In this document: positions 33,060 to 42,387 of the stretch, in pieces
Layout: every line of letters begins with the position of its first letter
How positions within the stretch are numbered: the first letter of the stretch is position 1
Source of the DNA: an uncultured Clostridia bacterium
Lineage (GTDB): Bacteria > Bacillota > Clostridia > TANB77 > CAG-508
Assembly: GCA_934141445.1 (NCBI GenBank)
Contig: CAKPCF010000001.1
Span: 62,001 to 126,000, forward strand
Reading direction: 5' to 3'
DNA length: 64,000 bases
The notes under the pieces: generated by a model
The model's database searches: none
Seen by the model: the letters and a program-made list of their open reading frames with translations, nothing else
Told to the model about the DNA's origin: nothing
Made by a program: the position numbers and the translations under genes

Positions 33060-35093
33060 ATGGGTTTTTTTGAGAAACTAAAAAAAGCAATAACAAAAAT
33101 AAAAGGAAAATTGATTGTAAGTGCAATACTTGTATTAGTAATAGTAATATGGGCAATTGCACCTTTTAGTGTTGCAATAAAACAAGGATTTGATGGTATA
33201 CCAGATGAACTAAGAATAGATTTGAATATTGGTTTAGAAGATTTGCCAGAAAAAACTGGAGATGGATTTTCGTGGGATATATTTTTAACCCAATTAGGAG
33301 TATACATTACTAGACCTTGGACTGCTTTAGGATTGGCTATTACAGGAAATTATGGCTATGGAAGAGTGTTCGGATATGTACTTCCATATTTCCTAGGTTT
33401 TTATGGATTATTTGTGCTAATTGGAGTAGCAAAAGCATTTCCAAAACATGAATATGATGATATTGAGCATGGTTCAAGTGACTGGAGCGAAAATGGTGAA
33501 CAATATAAAGTTTTAAGTAAAACAAGAGGTATTGTTTTAGCAGAAAAAAACTATTTACCAGTTGATAAAAGAGGAAATGTAAATGTTCTTGTTGTCGGTG
33601 GTTCTGGTGCTGGTAAATCAGCTTCTTATGTTATACCAAATGCACTTCAACTTTTAGGTTCTTATGTATTTACAGACCCTAAAGGAGAATTATATGATAA
33701 AACAGCAGGTTATTTTAAAGAAAAAGGATATGCTGTTAAAGTTTTAAATTTAGTTCACCCACAAAATAGTGATGGTTATAATCCACTTCATCATATAAAT
33801 AATGAAATAGATGTTGATGTTATAGCTAACACAATAGTAAAAGGTCAAGGAGAAGGAAAAAGCTCAGACCCATTCTGGGATGATATGGCTGAAATGTTAA
33901 TGAAAGCGTTAATTTATTATCTAAAAGCTGTAAGACCACCAGAGGAACAAAGTTTAGCTAGCTGTTCAGAATTAGTTAGAGCTGCCAATAATAATGGTGG
34001 AGATAATTTACTTACAAATTTAATGAATCAATTACCTTATGATCATCCAGCAAGAATGTATTATAAAAATATAGAAATGCTACCTGAAAAAACTTTTGGT
34101 TCTGTTTTAGGTACATTACAATCAAAATTAGGAAAATTCGACTCAAGGGAAATTGCTGAAGTTACATCAACAGATACAATTGATTTTACTGAAATTGGTA
34201 AAACAAAAACAGCAGTATTTGTTATTTCTTCAGATACACATACAGCTTATGATTTCTTACTTACAATATTCTTTTCTCAAATGATTCAGCAGTTGTATGA
34301 TTTTGCTGATTTAAATGGTGGTGCATTACCAGTACCTACATATTTTATACTTGATGAGTTTGCAAACATAGGACATATTCCAGATTTTGATAAAAAAATA
34401 TCTACTTCAAGAAGTAGAAAAATATCATTTAGCGTAATTTTACAGAACTTAGACCAATTAGAGGCTGTATATAAAGAAGCTCATGAAACAATTATGGGTA
34501 ACTGTGATACTCACTTGTTTTTAGGTTCAAACTCACAAAAAACAGTTGAATACTTTTCTAAAGCATTAGGTGAAAAGACTATTTCAAGAGATAGCGTTTC
34601 AGTAAATAAAGATAGAGAAGATTGGAAACAAGGTAAGAGTGAATCTGACCAAATTATGGCTAGAGCATTATTAACACCAGATGAATTAAGAAGATTAGAT
34701 AATGATATTTGTATAATTTATGAAAAGGGTATAAAGCCTATTAAAGCAAATAAATATTATTATTTTAAATATCCAGAGGGAAAATTAGTAAATAGATATA
34801 AGTCAGACCACAATGATGTACAAATTGAAAGAGGTGCATGGAGAAAATATAATCCATATAATCCTTATGAAGAAGGACAAGAATCAAATGCTGGAAAGGC
34901 TCAAACACTGGAATCACTTGATGATTTATTTGAAGAAACAGATAAAAAGCCAGCAGAAGATATTAAGAAAAATGATGAAGTAAATACAAATGTAGAAACT
35001 AAGGCAGAAGAAAATAATAAAGAAGAATTAACAGATATTCAAAAAGAATTAGAAGCAAAATTTGATGAATTATTTGGAACAATAGATGAATAA
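33060..35093 (+). CDS. VirD4/TraG-type T4SS coupling ATPase (intact)
   Basis: 677 residues. Two N-terminal membrane helices (about 18-40 and 104-124) anchor a hexameric pump. Walker A GGSGAGKS (180-187), conserved FTDPKGELYDKT, Walker B FILDEFANIG (about 427-436) and the later SRSRKISFSVILQNLDQL are those of VirD4/TraG proteins that present substrates to type IV secretion channels. The C-terminal 70 residues are acidic and Glu/Lys-rich, ending KFDELFGTIDE. No relaxase, VirB4, VirB6 or pilin gene is nearby, so this one may export proteins using a channel encoded elsewhere. It is not closely similar to the broken copy at 12314-14072. Confidence 0.93.
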   Translation: MGFFEKLKKAITKIKGKLIVSAILVLVIVIWAIAPFSVAIKQGFDGIPDELRIDLNIGLEDLPEKTGDGFSWDIFLTQLGVYITRPWTALGLAITGNYGYGRVFGYVLPYFLGFYGLFVLIGVAKAFPKHEYDDIEHGSSDWSENGEQYKVLSKTRGIVLAEKNYLPVDKRGNVNVLVVGGSGAGKSASYVIPNALQLLGSYVFTDPKGELYDKTAGYFKEKGYAVKVLNLVHPQNSDGYNPLHHINNEIDVDVIANTIVKGQGEGKSSDPFWDDMAEMLMKALIYYLKAVRPPEEQSLASCSELVRAANNNGGDNLLTNLMNQLPYDHPARMYYKNIEMLPEKTFGSVLGTLQSKLGKFDSREIAEVTSTDTIDFTEIGKTKTAVFVISSDTHTAYDFLLTIFFSQMIQQLYDFADLNGGALPVPTYFILDEFANIGHIPDFDKKISTSRSRKISFSVILQNLDQLEAVYKEAHETIMGNCDTHLFLGSNSQKTVEYFSKALGEKTISRDSVSVNKDREDWKQGKSESDQIMARALLTPDELRRLDNDICIIYEKGIKPIKANKYYYFKYPEGKLVNRYKSDHNDVQIERGAWRKYNPYNPYEEGQESNAGKAQTLESLDDLFEETDKKPAEDIKKNDEVNTNVETKAEENNKEELTDIQKELEAKFDELFGTIDE

Positions 35094-35174
35094 AACTTAT
35101 AAAAATATTGCAAAAGAATAAAAGTAAATTATAAATGTAATGATTTACAGTATTATAAACAAAGGAGGAGATTT

Positions 35175-35357
35175 ATGGAAGAGAAAAAGATTATTATTTC
35201 TGGAAAAGAAATTGATTTCTCAAATTTTAGTGATGAAAAACTAAACAGCTTATATAATCAACTATTAGAAAGACAGCAAGCTTTAAGAAAGAAAGCAAGG
35301 GAATATATAGATAACGGACAAATGAGAGACATAAATATAGATAATATTCAAGTTTAA
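35175..35357 (+). CDS. Small helical protein of the VirD4 cluster (60 aa)
   Basis: 60 residues, no family recognised. Starts MEEKKIIISGKEIDFSNFSD and continues as a basic amphipathic helix (LNSLYNQLLERQQALRKKAR). RBS AAAGGAGGAG is excellent. It resembles the 55-residue protein at 36267 in size, in having a SDLQ/SDEKL-type helix start and in its place before a larger coiled-coil protein. Confidence 0.6.
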   Translation: MEEKKIIISGKEIDFSNFSDEKLNSLYNQLLERQQALRKKAREYIDNGQMRDINIDNIQV

Positions 35358-35377
35358 AATAGGAGGATTAGTAAGTA

Positions 35378-36244
35378 ATGAAAGCATTGGGGTATAGATT
35401 ACTAGATTGCATAGAAGAAATCAATGGATATCTAGTTGCAGAAGAGAAATTAAGAATAGCAATTTATGAAAGACAAGTAAACGAAAAAATAGAACAAGGA
35501 GTAGCTAATTTAGAACAAAGTATAAAAAATCAATCAGAAATATATTCAATAAACTATGATAGTTATTCTAATAGAATTCAAGAAATAAAAAATAGTTTCT
35601 TATCAGAAATAAATAAAATTAGAGAAGAATATAGAGTAAAATTTGTAAACTTTATTTTAGAATTAAGAGAAGCAAACGGAAATTATGAAATAGCATTAAC
35701 AAATGCAAAAAAGATTACAGATTGTAAAAAAGAAGCAATGAATACACAAAAATATAAAGAATATATAGAAACAAAAGCAAAATTAGAATTTTATTTACAA
35801 AATGCAACAAGAAAAGTTGATTATGATAAGTATTTTTCAGAATTACAAAATATAGTAAATCCATTAAGTGAATATGATACTAAGAGAGAATTAGCACTTG
35901 AAAAATTTAATAGACTAGAAAAACTAATTAAAAAATGTGAAGAAAATTTGACTAAATGTGAAGAAGAAACAATGGAAGCTATAGAGCGTATTATCAAGAT
36001 GAACAGTGAACTTTCTTTAGCAACTGTAAAACAAGACTTTATAAGTAAGATAATAAATAAAATTACTAGTATGTTTTCAGGAAAAGCAAAATTTGAGGGA
36101 AGCATATCACGAATTGAGGAAAATATAAAGAGTTTAGAAAAACAAAATGAAAGTGATATTACAAATATTAGAAACTCAACTGTAAGTACAATTGCTGAAA
36201 TTCAAAGAGAAAAAGAAGAAATGAAAAAATTGAATGTTGCGTAA
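35378..36244 (+). CDS. Coiled-coil protein of the VirD4 cluster
   Basis: 288 residues, no family recognised. Almost entirely helical and charged (for example NEKIEQGVANLEQSIKNQSE, KREELALEKFNRLEKL-like, KCEENLTKCEEETMEAIERI), with long heptad stretches at 30-115 and 160-215 and 245-285. No signal peptide or membrane helix. RBS AGGAGG. It could be a tether, a filament or a secreted effector; the sequence does not tell. Confidence 0.65.
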   Translation: MKALGYRLLDCIEEINGYLVAEEKLRIAIYERQVNEKIEQGVANLEQSIKNQSEIYSINYDSYSNRIQEIKNSFLSEINKIREEYRVKFVNFILELREANGNYEIALTNAKKITDCKKEAMNTQKYKEYIETKAKLEFYLQNATRKVDYDKYFSELQNIVNPLSEYDTKRELALEKFNRLEKLIKKCEENLTKCEEETMEAIERIIKMNSELSLATVKQDFISKIINKITSMFSGKAKFEGSISRIEENIKSLEKQNESDITNIRNSTVSTIAEIQREKEEMKKLNVA

Positions 36245-36266
36245 GCAATCAAAAGAGAGGTTTAAG

Positions 36267-36434
36267 ATGGAAAATATGTCAGAATTTGGTGAAATTTTTG
36301 CAGCGGGAAGAATTGTAAATCTAGATAAATCAAGTATTTCTGATTTACAAAGATATTTAGGTGATGTACAAAAAAATAAGGAAATTGCAAAAAGTAGATT
36401 GACTGAAATGATAGATGAAATAAGAAGTATTTAG
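36267..36434 (+). CDS. Small helical protein of the VirD4 cluster (55 aa)
   Basis: 55 residues (MENMSEFGEIFAAGRIVNLD..., then SISDLQRYLGDVQKNKE). ATG 36267 with GAGAGG is preferred to the TTG-like upstream frame that overlaps the preceding gene. It precedes the LEA-like gene by eight bases. No family recognised. Confidence 0.55.
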   Translation: MENMSEFGEIFAAGRIVNLDKSSISDLQRYLGDVQKNKEIAKSRLTEMIDEIRSI

Positions 36435-36442
36435 GAGGAAAT

Positions 36443-37714
36443 ATGGCTGAAGAGAAAAAAAGTTTTAGTGAAAAGTCAAATGAATATGCTGATAAATATG
36501 AACAAGCTATACATGAAGGAGCTGATGCTTTTGAGAAAGTAGCGATAGAAGTAATTTCAAGAGGAATAAAAACTGCAGACCAAGTAATAACAGATGCTGG
36601 AAAAGCTGGAATAACATTTACAGCTCAAACTTTAGAAAATATTCAAAATGCCGGAAAAAACATTGCTCAAAAAGCAACAGAAACAAAAGACAATGTTGTT
36701 GGTTGGACAAAAGATAGAGTACAGGATGTAAAAGATGCAAAGGATGCAGCTGGAAATTGGATAGATGGTAAAGTTACAGAAGGAAAAGAGGCTGCAAAAA
36801 CTTGGGTTGGAAATAGAGTTAATGATGTAAAAAATGCAAAAGAGGCTGCTGATAATTGGGTTGATGCAAGAGTTGAAGATGCACAAACTTTGAAAGATAA
36901 TGCCAAAACTTGGGTAAATGAAAAAGGTGAGCAAGCAGGACAATGGTTAGGAGAAAAAGCTGAACAAACAGTAGATGGTGCTGCAAGAACAGCAGGAGCA
37001 GCAATTGCTGTTGGTAGAATAGGAGCTAAATTAACAATAAAAGGTGTAAAGACCGTAGCTGAAACTGGAAAGGAAGCTTATACTGCAGCAAAGGGAACTG
37101 CAGATAAAGCAAAAGATTGGCTTGAAGCAAAAAGAAATAAACTAAAAGAGGCAAAAGATGCAGCAATTGAATGGGCAAAAGATAAAGTAAGCCCTGCGGT
37201 AGAATGGACTACTGAAAAAGCCGAAGATGTAAGCCAGTGGGTAGATGAAAGAAAAGAAGATGTGGAAGAAGCAAGAGATTCGGCTGGAAATTGGGTAAAA
37301 GGCAAAGTTATAGAAGGAAAAGAGGCTGCAAAAACCTGGGTTGGCAATAGAGTTAATGATGCAAAAAATGCAAAAGAGGCCGCTGATAATTGGGTTGATG
37401 CAAGAGTTGAAGATGCACAAACTTTAAAAGAGAATGCCAAGACTTTTGTAAATGAAAAAGGTGAGCAAGTTGGAGCTTGGGTTGAAGATAGAGCAAATGA
37501 TGTTTCAAAAGCCAAAGATGTAGTTGAAACGAGAGCTTTACATGGTACTAGAGATTTATTTTCTGGTGTAAGTAATTTCTTTGGAAATCTTTCTAATAAA
37601 TTAAGTGCACAAATAGTGTCTAGAGAAGAAAAACAAAAAGCTTTAGATCAAAGAGAAAGTGCAAAAACACAAGAAAATCCAACACAAGAACAAGATAATG
37701 AGCTTGAACAATAA
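36443..37714 (+). CDS. LEA-like amphipathic repeat protein
   Basis: 423 residues of degenerate 11-residue-type repeats (AKDAAGNWIDGKV, AKEAADNWVDARVED, AKTWVNEKGEQ), resembling late-embryogenesis-abundant and apolipoprotein-like helices that bind membranes or protect proteins. A 64-residue block occurs twice (about residues 103-166 and 281-344). A middle segment (GAARTAGAAIAVGRIGAKLTI) is more hydrophobic and could insert in a membrane. The C-terminal tail is Gln/Glu-rich (TQENPTQEQDNELEQ). Whether it stays inside or is exported is unknown. Confidence 0.7.
   Translation: MAEEKKSFSEKSNEYADKYEQAIHEGADAFEKVAIEVISRGIKTADQVITDAGKAGITFTAQTLENIQNAGKNIAQKATETKDNVVGWTKDRVQDVKDAKDAAGNWIDGKVTEGKEAAKTWVGNRVNDVKNAKEAADNWVDARVEDAQTLKDNAKTWVNEKGEQAGQWLGEKAEQTVDGAARTAGAAIAVGRIGAKLTIKGVKTVAETGKEAYTAAKGTADKAKDWLEAKRNKLKEAKDAAIEWAKDKVSPAVEWTTEKAEDVSQWVDERKEDVEEARDSAGNWVKGKVIEGKEAAKTWVGNRVNDAKNAKEAADNWVDARVEDAQTLKENAKTFVNEKGEQVGAWVEDRANDVSKAKDVVETRALHGTRDLFSGVSNFFGNLSNKLSAQIVSREEKQKALDQRESAKTQENPTQEQDNELEQ
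36749..36939 (+). repeat. Intragenic direct repeat, copy 1 of 2
   Basis: 191 bp within the LEA-like gene, closely matching 37283-37473, offset 534 bp (178 codons, in frame). Differences are mostly silent. Confidence 0.85.
37283..37473 (+). repeat. Intragenic direct repeat, copy 2 of 2
   Basis: Second copy of the 191-bp block, encoding EGKEAAKTWVGNRVNDAKNA and on, almost the same as copy 1. Confidence 0.85.
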
Positions 37715-37736
37715 GATATTCATAAAAAATAAAACT

Positions 37737-37763
37737 AAAAGAATGTATTAAGTACATTCTTTT
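37737..37763 (+). terminator. Terminator/attenuator before the metallopeptidase gene
   Basis: AAAAGAATGTA pairs with TACATTCTTTT around TTAAG. It may reduce expression of the next gene relative to the cluster. Confidence 0.6.
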
Positions 37764-37793
37764 AAATTATTAAGAAAATTTGGAGAAAACTGA

Positions 37794-39035
37794 TTGAGCG
37801 ATAAGAGAAGAAAGAAATTAGAAAAATTTTCAAAATATAATGATTCTGAAACAGAGAAATTTTTTAGAAAAGCCAAATACGGAAATATTGTAGTGGAATA
37901 TCCAAAAGAATATGAAGAAAATATATATGCACAAATAGCAAAATTATTACACAATAAATATCCCAATTTTTGTAATGAAGATGAAATTGTACAAGTATTA
38001 TCTTCTTATGGACACATATATACAGCTCAAATGGAAAAGGGAATTGGTGATGGAATATATCATATTGATAGTGGTAATATTCTAGTATATACATTTCTAA
38101 ATAGACTTAACAAAACATTAGTACATGAAGTGATTCATAAATTAGGATATTTAAGATTAGATGATGGATTTGAAAGTATGCCAGAAATATATAAAGAAGC
38201 TGGTGCAGAATTATTATCAAATAGTATTTTAGAAGGTCCGTTGTGTCGAGAAATGATTTTAGGAAGAATGAGAGTAAGATGTGTAGGAGTACAACCGAGA
38301 TATCTAACTGCAACTGCTTTAGTTAATCAATTAAATATGGTGGTTGGTGGTTCTTTGCTAGAAAGAAGTATGATTGAAGGAAAAAATTACTTAGAGCCAG
38401 CAATTAAAGAGTTAATAGGTGAAAAAGATTATGAAACCATTTTTAGAAAGATGCAGGAAATTTGTTCATTAGAGAAGAAATATTGGCAAGGAAAACAAAA
38501 TGAAAAACATGAAAATTATATTTATAAAGAAGTTGCAATGTATCAAAATATGGTGATGAAAAAAATATTTGATAGTAGAGTAAAAAATGTTAAGACACAA
38601 GAAGATGCTGGAATATTGTTGGATAGTCTAATGAATTTTTCAGATTTTAGAGTTAAATTTTATGCACCACGAGAAAGAGATGTTGATTTTGAAGAATACT
38701 TTATGCAAATGAAGGAAAGTTTAGAAGCTATGTTTGATACAAAATTTCAAATAACAGATATTTCTGATGACTGGGAAAATAAATATCCATTTATAAAATT
38801 AGATTCTTTAGAAAGAGCAAGAGAACAAGATGAGAGAGAAAAAATAAATCAATTGGCAGAAAAAAATAAAATTGGTTTTTGGCAAAGATTGTTTCGTAAG
38901 CCAAAAGCAGAGTTACCGGCAAGTAGCGAGGAATATAAATTCATAGAACAAGTTGATTTTACAGTTGCAAAACAGGAAACAACAAATATAAAAATAGGAC
39001 AAACAATAACTAGTTACGAAGAAAAAGAAAAATAG
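37794..39035 (+). CDS. Predicted HEVIH-type zinc metallopeptidase of the VirD4 cluster
   Basis: 413 residues. The zincin motif HEVIH is at 111-115, with glutamates 20-24 residues on (EAGAE, 135-139) suited as third ligand, a gluzincin-like arrangement. The flanks are hydrophobic strand YTFLNRLNKTLV and helix YKEAGAELLSNSI. The rest (170-413) is helical and unrecognised, ending in an acidic/basic tail (KIGQTITSYEEKEK). No signal peptide. TTG start with GGAG nine bases upstream. As the last gene of the cluster it could be an exported effector or a maturation protease. Protease activity is inferred from the motif alone. Confidence 0.6.
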   Translation: MSDKRRKKLEKFSKYNDSETEKFFRKAKYGNIVVEYPKEYEENIYAQIAKLLHNKYPNFCNEDEIVQVLSSYGHIYTAQMEKGIGDGIYHIDSGNILVYTFLNRLNKTLVHEVIHKLGYLRLDDGFESMPEIYKEAGAELLSNSILEGPLCREMILGRMRVRCVGVQPRYLTATALVNQLNMVVGGSLLERSMIEGKNYLEPAIKELIGEKDYETIFRKMQEICSLEKKYWQGKQNEKHENYIYKEVAMYQNMVMKKIFDSRVKNVKTQEDAGILLDSLMNFSDFRVKFYAPRERDVDFEEYFMQMKESLEAMFDTKFQITDISDDWENKYPFIKLDSLERAREQDEREKINQLAEKNKIGFWQRLFRKPKAELPASSEEYKFIEQVDFTVAKQETTNIKIGQTITSYEEKEK

Positions 39036-39053
39036 TTTATTGATATTTTAAGG

Positions 39054-39096
39054 CTGTTAACAAAGTATATTAAAATATTTTGTTTAACAGTTTTTT
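39054..39096 (+). terminator. Terminator of the coupling-protein cluster
   Basis: CTGTTAACAAA pairs with TTTGTTTAACAG (one bulge), followed by TTTTTT. Confidence 0.8.
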
Positions 39097-39162
39097 ATAT
39101 ATTTTTTGAAAAAATGATAGAAATATATAATTAAAATATGCGAACAAATTTTCATAAAATGT

Positions 39163-39191
39163 TTGACTAGAAGGGACTGATGTGATAAAAT
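39163..39191 (+). promoter_or_regulatory. Promoter of the SbcD/SbcC-like pair
   Basis: TTGACT (39163-39168), 17 bp, TAAAAT (39186-39191). A 12-base-arm palindrome (39195-39230) covers the expected start point. Confidence 0.7.
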
Positions 39192-39194
39192 TCA

Positions 39195-39230
39195 AATGTG
39201 TTATGATATTTAGAAATGTCATAACACATT
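39195..39230 (+). promoter_or_regulatory. Palindrome over the transcription start (operator or leader hairpin)
   Basis: AATGTGTTATGA (39195-39206) is exactly complementary to TCATAACACATT (39219-39230), with a 12-base spacer and no T-run. It does not match the LexA box. Confidence 0.55.
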
Positions 39231-39268
39231 AAACTTAAGATAAAAAATAAAAGGAAAGAAGTGAAATA

Positions 39269-40345
39269 ATGAAATTTGTGCATATAGCGGACTTACACTT
39301 GGACAGTCCATTTACAAACTTGAGTGAAAAAGGAAATTTAGGTAATATAAGAAGACTAGAACAGAGAAATGCAATTAAGAAAGTAATAAGTTATTGCAAG
39401 GAAAATGATGTAAATTATTTATTTATAGCAGGAGATTTATACGAAGAAAATTATATTAGAAAAACTTCTATAGATTACATAAATTCTTTATTTAAAGAGA
39501 TTCCAAACACTAAAATATTTATATCTCCAGGAAATCATGACCCTTATGTAAAAAATTCTATATATTCAAAATATAATTTTAATGAAAATGTATATATTTT
39601 TCGAGAATCAAAAGTTGAAAAATATGAAGATGAAAATGCAAATATATATGGTTCTGCATTTACTGATTTTTATGAGCAAGAATCTTCTATTGACAATCTT
39701 GAAAATTTAGAAATGAATGGAAAGCCTAACATTTTAGTTATGCATTGTGATTTAAATGGTGCAAAAGATAAGGAAGGTTTTTCGTATAATGCTGTGTTAG
39801 AGTCAAAATTAAAAGATTTAGGGTTTGATTATTGTGCCTTAGGACATATACATAAAAGCAATTTTGAAGTTGGAAAAAGAATCATATATCCAGGTTCACT
39901 AATTTCATTAGGATTTGATGAATTAGGGGAACATGGAATGATTGTTGGAGAAATAAACAATGGAGAATTAACAACTAAATTCATACCAGTTGATGAAAGA
40001 ATGTTTAATGAAATAGAAGTTGATATTACTAATTTCAATACACAAGAAGAATTAGTTGAATATATTGATGCTTTGGAATTGAAAGAAAAAGTAATGTATA
40101 AAGTGGTACTTGTAGGAAATAGGAATTTTGAGATAAATTCGTATGAAATTTTGAAATTAATAAATCAAGAAAATATATTGAAAATTAAAGATAAAACTAA
40201 ATTGGGATACAATATAGAAAAATTATCACAGGAAAATAGTTTAAAGGGAATATATATACGAAAAATTTTGGAAAAAGCGGAAAGTGGAGAATTTTCACAA
40301 GAAGAGATTGAAAAAGCTATTGAATTAGGTTTGGAAGTTATGTAG
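39269..40345 (+). CDS. SbcD/YhaO-like metallophosphoesterase (DNA repair exonuclease)
   Basis: 358 residues. Mn-dependent phosphoesterase: ADLHLDSP, FIAGDLYEE, SPGNHDPYV, MHCDLNGAKD and LGHIHKS supply the metal ligands. The N-terminal 240 residues are the nuclease domain; the rest is a capping domain. It is followed three bases later by an SMC-like ATPase, the Mre11/Rad50-type partnership. Resembles Bacillus YhaO rather than classical SbcD in size and sequence. Confidence 0.9.
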   Translation: MKFVHIADLHLDSPFTNLSEKGNLGNIRRLEQRNAIKKVISYCKENDVNYLFIAGDLYEENYIRKTSIDYINSLFKEIPNTKIFISPGNHDPYVKNSIYSKYNFNENVYIFRESKVEKYEDENANIYGSAFTDFYEQESSIDNLENLEMNGKPNILVMHCDLNGAKDKEGFSYNAVLESKLKDLGFDYCALGHIHKSNFEVGKRIIYPGSLISLGFDELGEHGMIVGEINNGELTTKFIPVDERMFNEIEVDITNFNTQEELVEYIDALELKEKVMYKVVLVGNRNFEINSYEILKLINQENILKIKDKTKLGYNIEKLSQENSLKGIYIRKILEKAESGEFSQEEIEKAIELGLEVM

Positions 40346-40357
40346 GAGGTGAAATGT

Positions 40358-42247
40358 TTGAAAATTGACAAATTAAAAATAAATGGTTTTGGAAAAATTA
40401 CTAAAAGAGAAATAGAATTTAGTGAAAATATAAATATAATTTATGGAAACAATGAGGCTGGAAAATCTACTTTATTGAGATTTATTCCGTGCATGTTATA
40501 TGGTGTATCAAAAAATAAAAATGGTAAAGAAATATCTGATTTTGATAGATTTAAACCATGGCATACAGATGAATTTTCTGGAAAAATACAGTATACACTA
40601 GATGATGGAAATAAATATGAGGTATATAGAGATTTTAAAAAGAAAAATCCAATTATTTATGATAATAATCAGCAAGATATTTCTAAAAATTTTGAAGTAG
40701 ATAAAACAAAAGGAATTGATTTTTATACAGAGCAAACTGGTATTGATGAAGAAACTTTTTTAAATACTGCAATATCTGAGCAGGAAGAGTTAAGACTAAA
40801 TAAAAACAATCAAAATAGTATAATCCAAAAACTTAGCAATTTAGCTTCAACTGGTGATGATAATATTTCATATAAAAAATCTTATGATAAACTTTCAAAA
40901 ATGCAAATAGAAAAAGTCGGAACTGAAAGAAGTAGTCAAAGACCATTAAATATTGTAACAAATAATATTCATGAATTAAATGCAAAAAGAAAAGAATTAA
41001 AGACAACAATAGACAGTATGCAAAGTAGCATTTCTTCGAAAGATGAAGTAGAAAATCAGCTTGCTGAAGAAAAAAATAAAAGTAACTTTTTGAAAAAATT
41101 AAAACTTGATTATGAGAATAATAGAGTTAAAATTGCAGAAGTAAATGTAAATAAGAATTTAGAAGATGAGTATAAAGAAAAGATAGAGTTTTTAAAAGAT
41201 AAGATTGATGAAAATGCTGAAAGTAATATTAAAAAGAAAAAAATAAATTTCATGCCATACTATGTAGTATCTGCGATTTTTTTGATATTAAGTATAGCAT
41301 TGTATATCTTTACTAAAAACATACTATTAAGTCTTGCATGCATAATTCCTGTATTAGTTTGCATTATTATTGCTATTATAAAAAATCAAAAAAATAATAA
41401 AGAGGTAAAAGCAAAAATTGATGAATTATCTGAAATAAGAAATAATATAGCAAATGAAATAAAAATATTAACAGAAACAAAAGAAAATAAAAAGAAAGTT
41501 TATGAGCAAAGTTATAATGCTTTAATGCAAGAAATTGAAGAAAGTAAAAACAATTTAAAAAAGGAATATATTAGTAAAGTAAATGCAAATTACATATTAA
41601 CAGCTTTGGAATATTCTTATGAAGAAATAATTCAAGAACTTGAAACAATAGAAAATAAGATTCATACTCTTGAATTTAAACTACATACAATTAGAAATGA
41701 TGTCGAAAGTTTAAATACACAAATAGAAGAATGTACACAAATAGAAGAAGAGATTGAAATTGAAGTATCAAAAAGGGATAGTTTATTAAAACTTAATACT
41801 TCTTTTGAACTTGCTAAAGATTGTTTGCAAAAAGCCTATGAAGAAACAAAACAAAGTATTAGTCCAAAATTTACTCAAAACCTTGGTAATACAATAAAAA
41901 ATATTTCTAATGGTAAATATGTAAATGTAAAATTAAATGATGTAGATGGCTTAATTGCAGAAATTGAAACAGGTGAATATATGCCAATAAGTAGACTAAG
42001 TACAGGAACAATAGACCAAATGTATTTGTCACTTAGATTAAGCGCTTTGCTTGAGGTTAGTGATGAAAAAATGCCTATTATATTAGATGAGGCTTTTGCA
42101 TACTTTGATGATGAGAGATTAAGCAATATTTTAAACTATATTAAAAAAGAATATCCAGAATATCAAATCTTAATTTTTACTTGTTCAAATAGAGAAAGAA
42201 CAGTTTTAGATAGATTAGGAATTGAGTATACTTTATGTGAAATTTAG
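40358..42247 (+). CDS. SbcC/YhaN-like SMC-type ATPase
   Basis: 629 residues. Walker A NNEAGKST near residue 30; the P-loop gives way to coiled coils (190-290 and 340-490), interrupted by two membrane-like helices (about 300-320 and 323-345, YYVVSAIFLILSIALYIF and LLSLACIIPVLVCIIIAI), as in YhaN. The C-terminal half has the signature RLSTGTIDQMYLSLRLS and Walker B PIILDEAFAYFDD. TTG 40358 is eight bases after AGGAGG; the GTG at 40349 overlaps that site. It forms a complex with the preceding nuclease. Confidence 0.9.
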   Translation: MKIDKLKINGFGKITKREIEFSENINIIYGNNEAGKSTLLRFIPCMLYGVSKNKNGKEISDFDRFKPWHTDEFSGKIQYTLDDGNKYEVYRDFKKKNPIIYDNNQQDISKNFEVDKTKGIDFYTEQTGIDEETFLNTAISEQEELRLNKNNQNSIIQKLSNLASTGDDNISYKKSYDKLSKMQIEKVGTERSSQRPLNIVTNNIHELNAKRKELKTTIDSMQSSISSKDEVENQLAEEKNKSNFLKKLKLDYENNRVKIAEVNVNKNLEDEYKEKIEFLKDKIDENAESNIKKKKINFMPYYVVSAIFLILSIALYIFTKNILLSLACIIPVLVCIIIAIIKNQKNNKEVKAKIDELSEIRNNIANEIKILTETKENKKKVYEQSYNALMQEIEESKNNLKKEYISKVNANYILTALEYSYEEIIQELETIENKIHTLEFKLHTIRNDVESLNTQIEECTQIEEEIEIEVSKRDSLLKLNTSFELAKDCLQKAYEETKQSISPKFTQNLGNTIKNISNGKYVNVKLNDVDGLIAEIETGEYMPISRLSTGTIDQMYLSLRLSALLEVSDEKMPIILDEAFAYFDDERLSNILNYIKKEYPEYQILIFTCSNRERTVLDRLGIEYTLCEI

Positions 42248-42325
42248 TTATAATTTATTTTATATATTATGATATTAGTAAATTAAAAATGGAAAAAACA
42301 TAGAAAAATAGCTAAAAATAAGGGG

Positions 42326-42354
42326 TTGTGCAATAAAAAAATATATGATATAAT
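42326..42354 (+). promoter_or_regulatory. Promoter of prfA
   Basis: TTGTGC (42326-42331), 17 bp, TATAAT (42349-42354), with AAAGGAAG just before the prfA start. Confidence 0.65.
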
Positions 42355-42387
42355 ATTCTAGCAAATTAAAGAAAAGGAAGTTTTTGT

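Noticed and set aside
36632..37515. Several long minus-strand open frames within the LEA-like gene
   Set aside because: They mirror the repetitive coding strand and have no RBS or promoter.
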